Assembly (NCBI GenBank): GCA_005879315.1 | Contig: VBLC01000039.1 | Location: 23,930 to 87,929 of the forward strand | DNA: 64,000 nucleotides | Direction of reading: 5' to 3' | Origin: Deltaproteobacteria bacterium | GTDB lineage: Bacteria; Myxococcota; Myxococcia; Myxococcales; 40CM-4-68-19 | Part shown: in pieces, positions 40,684 through 49,388 of the stretch | Layout of the letters: each line of letters starts with the position of its first letter | Numbering within the stretch: position 1 is the first letter of the stretch | Notes under the pieces: model-generated | Told to the model about the DNA's origin: nothing | Database searches by the model: none | The model's input: the letters and a program-made list of their open reading frames with translations, nothing else | Translations under genes and position numbers: made by a program

Positions 40684-41594
40684 TGGAGAAAATCTGGTTC
40701 AACGGCAAGCTCGTTCCCCGGAACGAGGCGCGGCTCGATTTTCTCACGCCCGCGCTTCACTACGGCGTCGCCGCCTTCGAGGGGATCCGCTGCTACCGCA
40801 CCTCCCGCGGGCCGGCCATCTTCCGGCTGCGCGAGCACCTCGAGCGTCTCCTCCATTCCGCGCGAGTGATCGGTTGGCGGGAGCTGCCCTTCGGCATCGA
40901 GGAGCTGACCGAGGCCTGCAAGGCGACTGTGCGCGCCAGCGGCCTTGCGGAGTGCTACATCCGGCCGCTCATCTGGCTCGCCGAGGGCGGCTGGAATCTC
41001 TCGGTCGATGCCGGCAAGCCGCACGTGGCTATCGCCGTCTGGGAATGGAAAGGCTATCTCGGCCCTTCCGCCCTCGAGCAGGGGGTGCGCGCCAACGTTT
41101 CCTCCTTCACGCGCCATCACCCGAACGCGACGATGACCAAGGCGAAGATCAGCGGGAACTATCCCAACTCGGTCCTCGCCAAGACGGAGTCGCTCCGCCT
41201 CGGCTTCGACGAAGCCATCATGCTCGATGCGCAGGGCCTGGTCGCCGAATGCACCGGCGAGAACATCTTCCTGGTGCGGCGCGGGCGACTCCTGACGCCG
41301 CCCGACGGCGCCATCCTCGAGGGAATCACCCGCGACTCCATCTTCGAGCTCGCCGCCGACCTCGGAACCGAAGTCGTCCAGCAGCCGATCTCGCGCGACC
41401 AGCTCTATCTCGCCGACGAAGTCTTCGTCTGCGGAACGGCAGCGGAAGTGATCGGGCTGCGCGAGATCGACTTCCGCGTCATCGGTTCGGGCCGGGGCGC
41501 GCCGGTGACGCGCGCACTGCAGGACGCGTATCACGCGGCGGTGCGCGGGGAGCATCCGCGCTCGGCGGCCTGGCTCACGCCGATCGCTGCCTGA
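40683..41594 (+). CDS. ilvE: Branched-chain amino-acid aminotransferase
   Basis: A 303-residue fold-type IV aminotransferase, the last step of Val, Leu and Ile synthesis. The PLP lysine is Lys155 in TKAKISGNYPNS; LHYGVAAFEGIRCYRT and AECTGENIFLV are other hallmarks. It is the last gene of the ilv-leu operon; I see no ilvD here and no clear terminator downstream. Confidence 0.95.
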
Positions 41595-41674
41595 GGCACT
41601 TTCACGGCCCCGCTTGCGCCCGGCCCACCAGATCGTGCGATCCTCCTGGCGCAGGCGCACAGGGGAGACCGGGC

Positions 41675-42532
41675 GTGACGCCGATCGATCAGCTGCTGTT
41701 GGGCTTCCTCGGAGTGATCGCGGCGGTGACGGCGATCTACGTGCCCGGACCGGGCCCGCTCCTGCTCGAAGAGGCGGCGATGGCCGCGAGCGTGGTGGTC
41801 GCGGCCCGGCTGCGCGCCCGCTCGCGCACGCTCGATTTCCTGCACGCCTTTCTCCCCGTCCCCCTCCTCGGGATGCTCATCAACCTCATCGGTCCCGTGA
41901 TCGCGCAGATGAATCCGGCCCGCTGGGATGTGCAGCTGGCGAGTGTCGACCGTCAGCTGTTCGGGCGAATGGCGAGTGGCTGGCGCGACGCCGGCGGCCG
42001 GCCGGTCTGGCTCTGCGAGGCAGCGTCGCTGGCCTACGCGAGCTATTACGTGCTCCCGGTGGCGAGCGCGGTCGTCCTTTGGGCGCGGCGGCGCAGCGAG
42101 GAGTTCGATCGTTTCATCTTCGCTCTCGGCGTCGCATTGCTCGCTTCCTATGCCGCCTATTTCGCCGCGCCCGCGGCGGGGCCTCGCGTTCCCGACGCGC
42201 TCGCCCAGGCGCAGCTGGGCGGCGCGCAGGTGAGCGCGGCATTGCGCTCGTTCTTGCGCGAGGCGGAACGGAACCAGCTCGACGCCTTTCCCAGCGGGCA
42301 CACGGCAGTGTCGATCGTCTTTCTCGCACAGGCGTGGTCGCTGTTCCCGCGACAGCGTCTGCCGTTCGCCGCAGCGGTGGCGGCGATCATCTTCTCTACC
42401 GTCTTCCTCTCGCTGCATTACGTGGTCGACGTGGCGGCGGGCGCTGCGCTGGCAGTGGTGGTGCTCGGGCTGCTCCGCGCGATGAGCAGAAGCGCCGTCC
42501 GGCGCGCCGTCGACGAGGCTCCGGGGATCTGA
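41675..42532 (+). CDS. PAP2-family membrane phosphatase (AUR1-like)
   Basis: A 285-residue membrane protein with about six helices. The phosphatase motifs are FPSGHTAVSIVF (about 208-219) and SLHYVVDVAAG, the second and third signatures of the PAP2 superfamily, with catalytic histidines; the first motif is degenerate, as in the AUR1/inositol-phosphorylceramide-synthase branch. A GTG start at 41675 with AGGGGAG 7 bases upstream. Likely a lipid phosphate phosphatase or phosphotransferase; substrate unknown. Its stop directly abuts that of the next, convergent gene. Confidence 0.85.
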   Translation: MTPIDQLLLGFLGVIAAVTAIYVPGPGPLLLEEAAMAASVVVAARLRARSRTLDFLHAFLPVPLLGMLINLIGPVIAQMNPARWDVQLASVDRQLFGRMASGWRDAGGRPVWLCEAASLAYASYYVLPVASAVVLWARRRSEEFDRFIFALGVALLASYAAYFAAPAAGPRVPDALAQAQLGGAQVSAALRSFLREAERNQLDAFPSGHTAVSIVFLAQAWSLFPRQRLPFAAAVAAIIFSTVFLSLHYVVDVAAGAALAVVVLGLLRAMSRSAVRRAVDEAPGI

Positions 42533-42889
42533 TCAGCCCGGCCAGAGCGGCAAGGCGACCGAGGCCGGCTCGGCGGTGCAGGCCGTGCCCTTCGACGTCA
42601 GGCACTGCGGATACGAAGCCAGATAGGGCGTGAAGGTGAAGCTGCCCAGGCTGAACGGCAGCGCCGAGGGGGCGGCAGGCTGCGGCCGCTCGATGCGGAG
42701 CGCGTCGAACGGCGGAATCGCCGTCGGGTTCGACGGAGCGTTGAGCTCCAGCTCGTTGCGGCAGACAGATTCGACCGCTCCTTGCGGGTCGCAGCGCATG
42801 TCCTCGGGAGATTCGACCATCTGCCCATGAGCGCAGCCGAACCCGACGGCGAGAAGAACCAGCCCCTTGATCGGAATGTGTTTGTCCAT
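42533..42889 (-). CDS. Small secreted protein or lipoprotein, unknown
   Basis: A 118-residue protein with an N-terminal signal (GLVLLAVGFGCAHG). The Cys at residue 19 could be a lipidation site although the preceding residues (GFG) do not match a standard lipobox, so plain secretion is also possible. The mature part contains four more cysteines (DMRCD, SVCRN, PQCL, TACT), Pro-rich elsewhere. No family recognised. It is divergent from the SusC-like gene. Confidence 0.65.
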   Translation of the reverse strand: MDKHIPIKGLVLLAVGFGCAHGQMVESPEDMRCDPQGAVESVCRNELELNAPSNPTAIPPFDALRIERPQPAAPSALPFSLGSFTFTPYLASYPQCLTSKGTACTAEPASVALPLWPG

Positions 42890-43099
42890 GCCTCAGAGGT
42901 ACAGCCCGCGCTGGTGCGCTGCCGCTCGGATCCGACGGGACGCCGCGGCAGCCCGACGAGAGGCGTGCGGCGCACGACCGGCAGCTTCTTCGGTTGGAAG
43001 AGAATTGTAGGGTCAGCGGATCGCCCTCGTAGCCCCCTACTGGACGAGAGGCTGGCGACTCGATAGGTATGCGCGGTTTCAATTTCTCGGGGGGAACGC

Positions 43100-46084
43100 A
43101 TGAACAGTCCTCGGGTGGTCTGCACCCTCGCTTTGATCTCGGCGGGAGCGATGGCCCAGCAGCGCACCGTGACCGGCACCGTCGTCGATGCGACGACGGG
43201 CCAGCCGATTCCGGACACGGCCGTCCTGGTGGTCGGGACCGATGTCGCGGCCAGCTCCGCCAAAGACGGAACCTTCACGCTGTCGGGCGCACCTTCCGGA
43301 CCCCTCACCCTGCACGCCATCGTGGAGGGCTTCAAGACCCTCGACCTCGCCGTCGGCGCCGACCAAAACCAGGTCCGCATCGCGCTCGAGCCGGAGCTGC
43401 GCGAGGGCGTCGTCCCGTCGCCGCAGTCCCGGCGCGCCAAGGCGGAGGAGGAGATGGTGGTCACCGGTCGCGCCTCGCGGACCGAGCGCCGCAACGTCGC
43501 CGTCTCGGTGGCCAAGGTGAGGGGAGAGGAGCTCTCGCAGGTCCCCGCCGAGACGGTGGACCTGGCGCTGCAGGGAAAGGTGGCCGGCGCCAACATCCAG
43601 CGCAACGACGGCGCGCCGGGCGGCGGCGCCCAGGTCCGGCTGCGGGGCGTCTCCTCCATCAACGCCACGGCCGAGCCGCTCTTCATTCTCGACGGCATGA
43701 TCGTCAGCAACGTGGCCATCCCCAACAACATCTCGGTGGTGACGCTCTCGCGCGCGGGGTCGAACACCTCGCCGAATCAAGACTCGCTCACCAACCGCAT
43801 CGCCGACTTCAACACCGAGGACATCGAGTCCATCGAGGTGCTCAAGGGAGCGGCCGCCGCCGCCATCTACGGGTCCAAGGCCTCGAACGGCGTGGTCATC
43901 CTCACCACCAAGAAGGGGCAGCCGGGTCCTCCGCGCGTCGAGTTCACCCAGCGCTTCGGAGAGTCCTTTCTCGCCAGGAAGCTGGGCGCGCGCGTCTTCA
44001 CCAGCGCGGACGAGGCGGCGGGCGTTTTCGGCGACGTCGCCCGCACGTACTTCAAGCCGGGCGTGACCTACGACCACGACGGCGACCTGGCCGGGCGGCA
44101 CGACCTGGCCGTCGAGAGCATTCTCAGCGTCTCGGGCGGAGGCGAGAGCGGGCTCCGCTATTACGTCTCCGGGTCGGTGAAGAACGACCCGGGCATCATC
44201 CAGAACACCGGCTACCAGAAGCAGGCCGTGCGACTCAACCTGGGCCGGGACCTGGGCGACCTCGTGACACTGAACGTGAACTCGTACCTGATCCACTCCG
44301 TCGCGTCGCGCGGCATCACCAACAACGACAACAGCAACACTTCCTTCTACATCGTGCTGCCCTTCCTTCCGAACTTCTACGACCTGCGCCCGGCCAACGG
44401 CGTCTATCCCCACGACCCCTTCGTCAGCAACGACAACAACCCGCTGCAGACGGCGGCGCTGATGAAGAACGACGAGGGAGTGTGGCGCTTCCTCAGCGCG
44501 ATGGATGCCACGGTCAAGCTGATGCGGACCAACACGCAGCAGCTGAACCTGGTCGCCAACGGCGGCGTGGACCGGTTCCAGCAGGAGAACGAGCTGCTCT
44601 TCCCGCCCTCCCTGTACTGGGCGCCTTCCTTCGGTCTGCCGGGGACGTCGCTCTTCGGCACCGCCAACAACATCAACTACAACCTGGGCCTCAACCTGGT
44701 GCACACCTGGTCGCCGCAGGGCGGCGACTATTTCGCCACCTCCTCTGCTGGCGTGCAGTACGAGAGCCGCGATCTGAATCTGGTGCGAGTGGTAGGCCGC
44801 AACCTGGTGGGCGGCCAACCGAACCTCGACGCCGCGACCACCGTGTCCGTGGGGCAGCAGCGCGAGCGGGTGCACGATCGCGGCGGCTACCTGCAGGAAG
44901 AGGTGGTGCTGCTCGAGCGCAAGCTGGCGCTCACCGCGGCGCTGCGCGGCGACAGCTCGAGCGCCAACGGCAACCCCGACACCTTCTACATCTATCCCAA
45001 GGCCTCCGCCTCCTATCGCTTCTACGCGCCCGCGGCCAGCATCGATGATCTCAAGGTGCGCCTCGCCTACGGCGAGACCGGCAACCAGCCTCTCTACGGG
45101 CAGCGCTTCACCGGGCTGAGCGTCTCCACCAACGTGAACGGCAACCCCGCGTTGGGCGTGACGGGCATCGCGGGCGATCCCAACATCAAGCCCGAGCGAG
45201 CGCGGGAGATCGAGGCCGGCACGGACATCTCGCTGCTCGAGGGCCGGGCGATCATCGAGCTCAATCTCTACCAGCGAACCATCAGCGACATGCTCCTGCA
45301 GCGCTCGATCGCCCCCACCAGCGGTTTCACCACGCAGTTCTTCAACGGCGGCACGCTGCGCAACCGCGGCATCGAGCTCATGGTCGAGGCCACGCCGGTC
45401 CAATTCGGCAGCCTGCGCTGGCAGACCACGGTGGGCTTCGCCAAGAATGTCAGCCTGATCAGTTCCCTGCCGGTGCCCGCCTACAACTATATCGACTTCG
45501 GCACCGTCTACGGCGTGCACCGCATCGAGCAGGGCCAATCGGCCACGCAGATCGTCGGCAACGACGGCCTCAAGCCGGACGGCACTTGCTGCCTCATCCA
45601 CAAGCTGGGCGACTCCGAGCCCGACTTCATGGTGCACTTCTCGAATCGCGTCGCCTTCGGCAACTTCACTCTCTTCTTCCTCCTCGACTGGCAGAGCGGG
45701 AGCAGCATCGTCAACATCACCCGCAACCTCTACGACTCCGGCCAGAACTCGCCCGATCAGTTGAAGCCGGGCGGCGGCGCCGACCGCCTGACCGCCAACA
45801 TCACCAGCGCGCGGCCCTACGTGGAGAGCGGGACCTTCGTCAAGCTGCGCGAGATTTCGCTCACCTATGACGTGCCTGCATCGGCGCTGCGGGGCCTCAG
45901 GAACGTGGCCAAGAAGGTCCGCTTCAAAGTGAGCGGGCGCAACCTGCTCACCTTCACTCCCTACTCGGGCTTCGATCCCGAGGTCTCCAACTTCAGCAAC
46001 GACCCCATCGACCGGAACATCGACCTGGCGCCCTTCCCGCCGAGCCGCAGCTTCTGGACCTCCATCGAGCTGGGCTTCTACTAG
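43100..46084 (+). CDS. SusC/RagA-type TonB-linked outer-membrane protein
   Basis: A 994-residue outer-membrane transporter. Signal peptide (cleavage after GAMA), a carboxypeptidase-like beta-sandwich (about 22-95), then a plug with the SusC signature: VPAETVDLALQGKVAGANIQ, VRLRGVSSIN, PLFILDGMIV and IESIEVLKGAAAAAIYGSKA, followed by a large barrel ending in an aromatic residue (LGFY). A GGGGGG site precedes the ATG. It is paired with a SusD homologue 9 bp downstream. Such pairs import oligomers, usually glycans, but nothing here reveals the substrate; no glycoside hydrolase is next to it. Confidence 0.93.
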   Translation: MNSPRVVCTLALISAGAMAQQRTVTGTVVDATTGQPIPDTAVLVVGTDVAASSAKDGTFTLSGAPSGPLTLHAIVEGFKTLDLAVGADQNQVRIALEPELREGVVPSPQSRRAKAEEEMVVTGRASRTERRNVAVSVAKVRGEELSQVPAETVDLALQGKVAGANIQRNDGAPGGGAQVRLRGVSSINATAEPLFILDGMIVSNVAIPNNISVVTLSRAGSNTSPNQDSLTNRIADFNTEDIESIEVLKGAAAAAIYGSKASNGVVILTTKKGQPGPPRVEFTQRFGESFLARKLGARVFTSADEAAGVFGDVARTYFKPGVTYDHDGDLAGRHDLAVESILSVSGGGESGLRYYVSGSVKNDPGIIQNTGYQKQAVRLNLGRDLGDLVTLNVNSYLIHSVASRGITNNDNSNTSFYIVLPFLPNFYDLRPANGVYPHDPFVSNDNNPLQTAALMKNDEGVWRFLSAMDATVKLMRTNTQQLNLVANGGVDRFQQENELLFPPSLYWAPSFGLPGTSLFGTANNINYNLGLNLVHTWSPQGGDYFATSSAGVQYESRDLNLVRVVGRNLVGGQPNLDAATTVSVGQQRERVHDRGGYLQEEVVLLERKLALTAALRGDSSSANGNPDTFYIYPKASASYRFYAPAASIDDLKVRLAYGETGNQPLYGQRFTGLSVSTNVNGNPALGVTGIAGDPNIKPERAREIEAGTDISLLEGRAIIELNLYQRTISDMLLQRSIAPTSGFTTQFFNGGTLRNRGIELMVEATPVQFGSLRWQTTVGFAKNVSLISSLPVPAYNYIDFGTVYGVHRIEQGQSATQIVGNDGLKPDGTCCLIHKLGDSEPDFMVHFSNRVAFGNFTLFFLLDWQSGSSIVNITRNLYDSGQNSPDQLKPGGGADRLTANITSARPYVESGTFVKLREISLTYDVPASALRGLRNVAKKVRFKVSGRNLLTFTPYSGFDPEVSNFSNDPIDRNIDLAPFPPSRSFWTSIELGFY

Positions 46085-46093
46085 GAGCGGACC

Positions 46094-47554
46094 ATGAAAA
46101 CTCCACGCATCGCTGTGGCGCTCTCCGGTCTCTTCCTCGCGGCCTGCACGTTCGACGTGGGCAACCTCAATCAGCCCGGCCTCGATCAGATCCTCGCCAA
46201 CCCGACGCCCGCCGCCGTCGAGGCGGTCGCGACCGGGCTGCTCGCGGGCCACCGGGCCGACATGGCCGAGCGCATCGGCTACGTCTCGGAGCTGGGGATC
46301 CTCGGGCGAGAATCGTTGGTGCTGGCCGGCTCTGACGACCGCTTCGTGACCGAGATGCTCAACGGCATCACTCTCGATCCGAGCACCACCAACTTCGGCG
46401 GCAACTTCTGGAGGGTGCCCTACGCCAACATCCGCAATGCCAACCTCCTGCTCGACGCGCTGTTCAATACGCCCGGCCTCGTCGACCAGGACAAGGAGGC
46501 GATCCGGGGCTTCGCCAAGACGATGATGGCGCTCGACTTCCTCAAGATCATCAACACCCACGACGTGAACGGCGCCGCCATCGACGTCGACCTTCCCATC
46601 GGGCAGCTCGCGCCCTTCGTCAGCAAGGACCAGGTCTTCGAGCGCATCGCCCTGCTCCTGGACCAGGCGCAGGGGCATCTCCAGGCAGCGGGAGCGGCGT
46701 TCCCCATGCCGCTCTCGAACGGTTTCACCAGCTTCAGCACGCCGGCCCTCTTCATCCAGGTCAACCGCGCGCTGGCCGCGCGCGTGGCGGTGTACCGCGG
46801 TCGTTTCAGCGAAGCGCTGACCGCGCTCTCGGCGTCGTTCATCGACCCTGCGACGCCCGGCGGTACGCCGTCCGCGTCGACGTCGCTCGCGCCCTGGCCG
46901 GGTACGGGAGCCTTCGACTCCTACGGCCTTGGCTCTGGCGACACGCAGAATGATCTCAACACTCCCGACATCCTCGTCCATCAATCGATCATCGACGGCG
47001 CGGAAGACCTCGCCACCAAGCCCCCAGGCTGCACCGGGCTGGCCTGCAAGGACACCCGCGTGCAGTCCAAGGTCACCCTGGTGGTCGACGCGAACGGGAT
47101 CCCGGCCCCGGTAAAGCTGTACGGCGAGACCTCCGGTTACAACTTGACGCTCTATCCGAAGAAGGACTCGCCGATCCCCATCATCCGCAACGAAGAGTTG
47201 ATCCTGCTGCGGGCCGAGGCGAACTGCGCGCCCTCGCCGTTCCCGCCCACCGCGTCCGCGCCGGGCACCTGCACGGGCAACGTGGCAGCGGCCATCCTCG
47301 ACATCGACTACATCCGCCAGAACTCGGGAGGGGTGCCGGCGAGCGCCGGTCTGAACTCGAGCAACCTCCTCGACGAGCTGCTCAAGCAGAAGCGCTACTC
47401 GCTGCTCTTCGAGGGCGGCCATCGCTGGATCGACGCGCGTCGCTACGGCCGGGCGAATGGCCCCGTGGCAACGCTGCCGATCGATCAGCCCAGCATCCAG
47501 CATGTGCAGACGGCATTCCCCATCCCGCAGTCGGAGGTGGACGCGCGGAAGTAA
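46094..47554 (+). CDS. SusD/RagB-type outer-membrane lipoprotein
   Basis: A 486-residue lipoprotein with lipobox LAAC. The family C-terminal signature is visible: ELLKQKRYSLLFEGGHRWID followed by ARRYG, as is RNEELILLRAEA of a TPR-like helix. SusD proteins form the lid that captures substrate over the SusC channel. A cysteine-containing loop (APSPFPPTASAPGTCTG region) is not usual. It forms an operon with the preceding gene. Confidence 0.92.
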   Translation: MKTPRIAVALSGLFLAACTFDVGNLNQPGLDQILANPTPAAVEAVATGLLAGHRADMAERIGYVSELGILGRESLVLAGSDDRFVTEMLNGITLDPSTTNFGGNFWRVPYANIRNANLLLDALFNTPGLVDQDKEAIRGFAKTMMALDFLKIINTHDVNGAAIDVDLPIGQLAPFVSKDQVFERIALLLDQAQGHLQAAGAAFPMPLSNGFTSFSTPALFIQVNRALAARVAVYRGRFSEALTALSASFIDPATPGGTPSASTSLAPWPGTGAFDSYGLGSGDTQNDLNTPDILVHQSIIDGAEDLATKPPGCTGLACKDTRVQSKVTLVVDANGIPAPVKLYGETSGYNLTLYPKKDSPIPIIRNEELILLRAEANCAPSPFPPTASAPGTCTGNVAAAILDIDYIRQNSGGVPASAGLNSSNLLDELLKQKRYSLLFEGGHRWIDARRYGRANGPVATLPIDQPSIQHVQTAFPIPQSEVDARK

Positions 47555-47555
47555 G

Positions 47556-48107
47556 TCAGCGCGACGCCCGCCCGACCGGCACCACGGCGGAAACTCCGAA
47601 GGGAGGCGCCGGAGAGAGGCTGGTACGGGGTGAGGACTTGCGGACGAGAGCTGCCATCGAGGTGTTGCTGCTCAACATGTGGAGCACCAGCCGATCGATG
47701 CCCCGCTCCGCCGCTGCAGCGAACAATCGCACGAGCAGGATCGTCCCGAGCCCGCATCGCTGCCAGCTGTCGATCACCGCGATGGCAGCTTCCGCCGCGG
47801 CCGGATCGGCGAGCGTCCGGATGAAGCGCGCCACACCGACGCCGTCGCCGCCGATCGGCGAGAGCGCCGCGATGGCGAGATGATTCTCGCCGTCGCAGTC
47901 GGTGAGGGCGCTCAGGTCCTCCGCTGAGAGCGTCGCCTTGGCCGCAAAGAAGCGCTGGTAGCGCGACCGCTCGGAGAGGCGCTCGAACGTCCGAGTGAGG
48001 AGTCCTTTGTCGTCGGGCCCCAGAAGACGCAGCCGAGCCAGCCTCGCATCGCGCAGAACCACCGTCTCGTCGTACTCGGGCGGATAGTGGCGCGGATCTG
48101 CGCTCAT
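47556..48107 (-). CDS. GNAT-family N-acetyltransferase
   Basis: A 183-residue protein with the pattern ETVVLRDARLARLRLLGPDD then FERLSERSRYQRFF, shared with the acetyltransferase domain of protein acetyltransferases (Pat) and their stand-alone relatives; the acetyl-CoA loop is WQRCGLGTIL (Q/R-x-x-G-x-G/A). ATG at 48107 chosen because the domain starts there. The C-terminal 30 residues diverge from the family. Substrate unknown. Its stop is one base from the SusD-like stop. Confidence 0.8.
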   Translation of the reverse strand: MSADPRHYPPEYDETVVLRDARLARLRLLGPDDKGLLTRTFERLSERSRYQRFFAAKATLSAEDLSALTDCDGENHLAIAALSPIGGDGVGVARFIRTLADPAAAEAAIAVIDSWQRCGLGTILLVRLFAAAAERGIDRLVLHMLSSNTSMAALVRKSSPRTSLSPAPPFGVSAVVPVGRASR

Positions 48108-48345
48108 GAGGCTGGCAGGTGCAATCGCGAGACCAGCCGTCGTTAGAGTGAAGCTCGCCTTATGCGCACGACGGATTTGTCGACGGCGTCCTGTTCGCCG
48201 ACAAAGAGCGTCGGGTTCTCGCCAGGCGCTCACGCTTGGCCAACGGGGCGCATCCAAAAGAGCCCGCCCGCTCGCGAAGCCAGACGCGACCCCGGCCGAC
48301 AGGAGGGTCAGCCGGGGCGGCAGCGCCAACGAAAATGTCGCGACT

Positions 48346-49362
48346 TCAATCGTCCGATTGCAACTGCTTGCCCGAGTGCACGCTGAAGCACGCCGCCGAA
48401 CGGTAGAGCAGCGAGATGGGCTTCACTGCGGGCATCTGCTCGCGCAGCGTGAGGGCGAGCGGCTCCAACCCCAAGTCGAGGAACGTGCCGGCGATCTCGT
48501 CATGGTGCGCGGGCAGGAAGTAGCGGGGATTGAAGACCTTGATCAGAGCCAGCGTCGGGGGGATCTGGGTCTCCTGCACGAAATGTCCTTGGTAGGCGAC
48601 GATGGCGACGTCGGTATGACCGATGCTTTTCATGAACGCAGTCATCGTGGGGGTCACTGGGCCGGCGCTGTCCACGTACGCGACGCGGAAGCCGCTGTCG
48701 AAGGTGACGACGTAGGCGATGGTGCCTTTGGTGATCACGTCCGGACTGAAGGTGCCCCGCGCCAGGATGGCGGCTTCTGCCGCGGCCTGCTCGGGAGTAG
48801 GGTTCCCGATCTCGTCGGCGATCGCCTTGTGGAAGTCTCCGAGAGAGGGGCCCGAGAGGACGCTGTGGTGCGCGAGCACTGCCTCGACCTTGAAGCCTCG
48901 GAATTGGAACACTTCGCCGCCGAGCCCGGTCACGCTCACCGCCTGGCTCGAGGAAAGGCCCTCGCGGAGCAACTCCGTATACGTCGGTGGCCCGCCAACC
49001 ACCTGAATGCCGAGGCGGCGCGCGATGGAAACGGCGTCGCTCATGTGGTCGAAGTGGCCGTGGCCAAGGAAGATGGCGTTGGCGCGCTTGACCTGGTCGG
49101 GCATGAGGCCGATCGCGCGCGTGCGCGGGCCTCTGTCGTAGTAGGCGTCGAGGAGGATGACCTGACCCTTGTAGGCGAGCTCGTAATTGGAAGTTCCGAG
49201 GAAGCGCAGCAGCACGCGGTCATTGTCGTGCGGCACCGGTCCGCCGGCGGAAGCCGGCACGAGGCTCGCGCACGGGCCGGCGTTTTCGTCGGCATCGTCG
49301 GCGCGGGCCGCCGTGGCCAATGTCAAGGCCAACATCGAGATGAATGCGAGTCGGATGTTCAT
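48346..49362 (-). CDS. Secreted metallo-beta-lactamase-fold hydrolase
   Basis: A 338-residue periplasmic protein with signal peptide (TLATAARA). The zinc motif GHGHFDHMSD is complete, with further ligands likely in AVLAHHSV, YVDSAGP and PAHHDE. It belongs to the UlaG-like/lactonase branch of the fold, judging by its Asp/His spacing; the reaction is unknown. GGAG before the ATG. It is co-oriented with the alpha/beta hydrolase upstream, 26 bp apart, so the two probably form an operon. Confidence 0.82.
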   Translation of the reverse strand: MNIRLAFISMLALTLATAARADDADENAGPCASLVPASAGGPVPHDNDRVLLRFLGTSNYELAYKGQVILLDAYYDRGPRTRAIGLMPDQVKRANAIFLGHGHFDHMSDAVSIARRLGIQVVGGPPTYTELLREGLSSSQAVSVTGLGGEVFQFRGFKVEAVLAHHSVLSGPSLGDFHKAIADEIGNPTPEQAAAEAAILARGTFSPDVITKGTIAYVVTFDSGFRVAYVDSAGPVTPTMTAFMKSIGHTDVAIVAYQGHFVQETQIPPTLALIKVFNPRYFLPAHHDEIAGTFLDLGLEPLALTLREQMPAVKPISLLYRSAACFSVHSGKQLQSDD

Positions 49363-49388
49363 GTTTGCTCCGGGTTTGGAAGATTCGC

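Noticed and set aside
43079..47503. A 1474-codon open frame on the minus strand opposite the SusC/SusD genes
   Set aside because: It is the complement of two well-recognised proteins and its translation (Ala/Val/Arg/Gly/His-rich, no domain) is typical of antisense frames in high-GC DNA.
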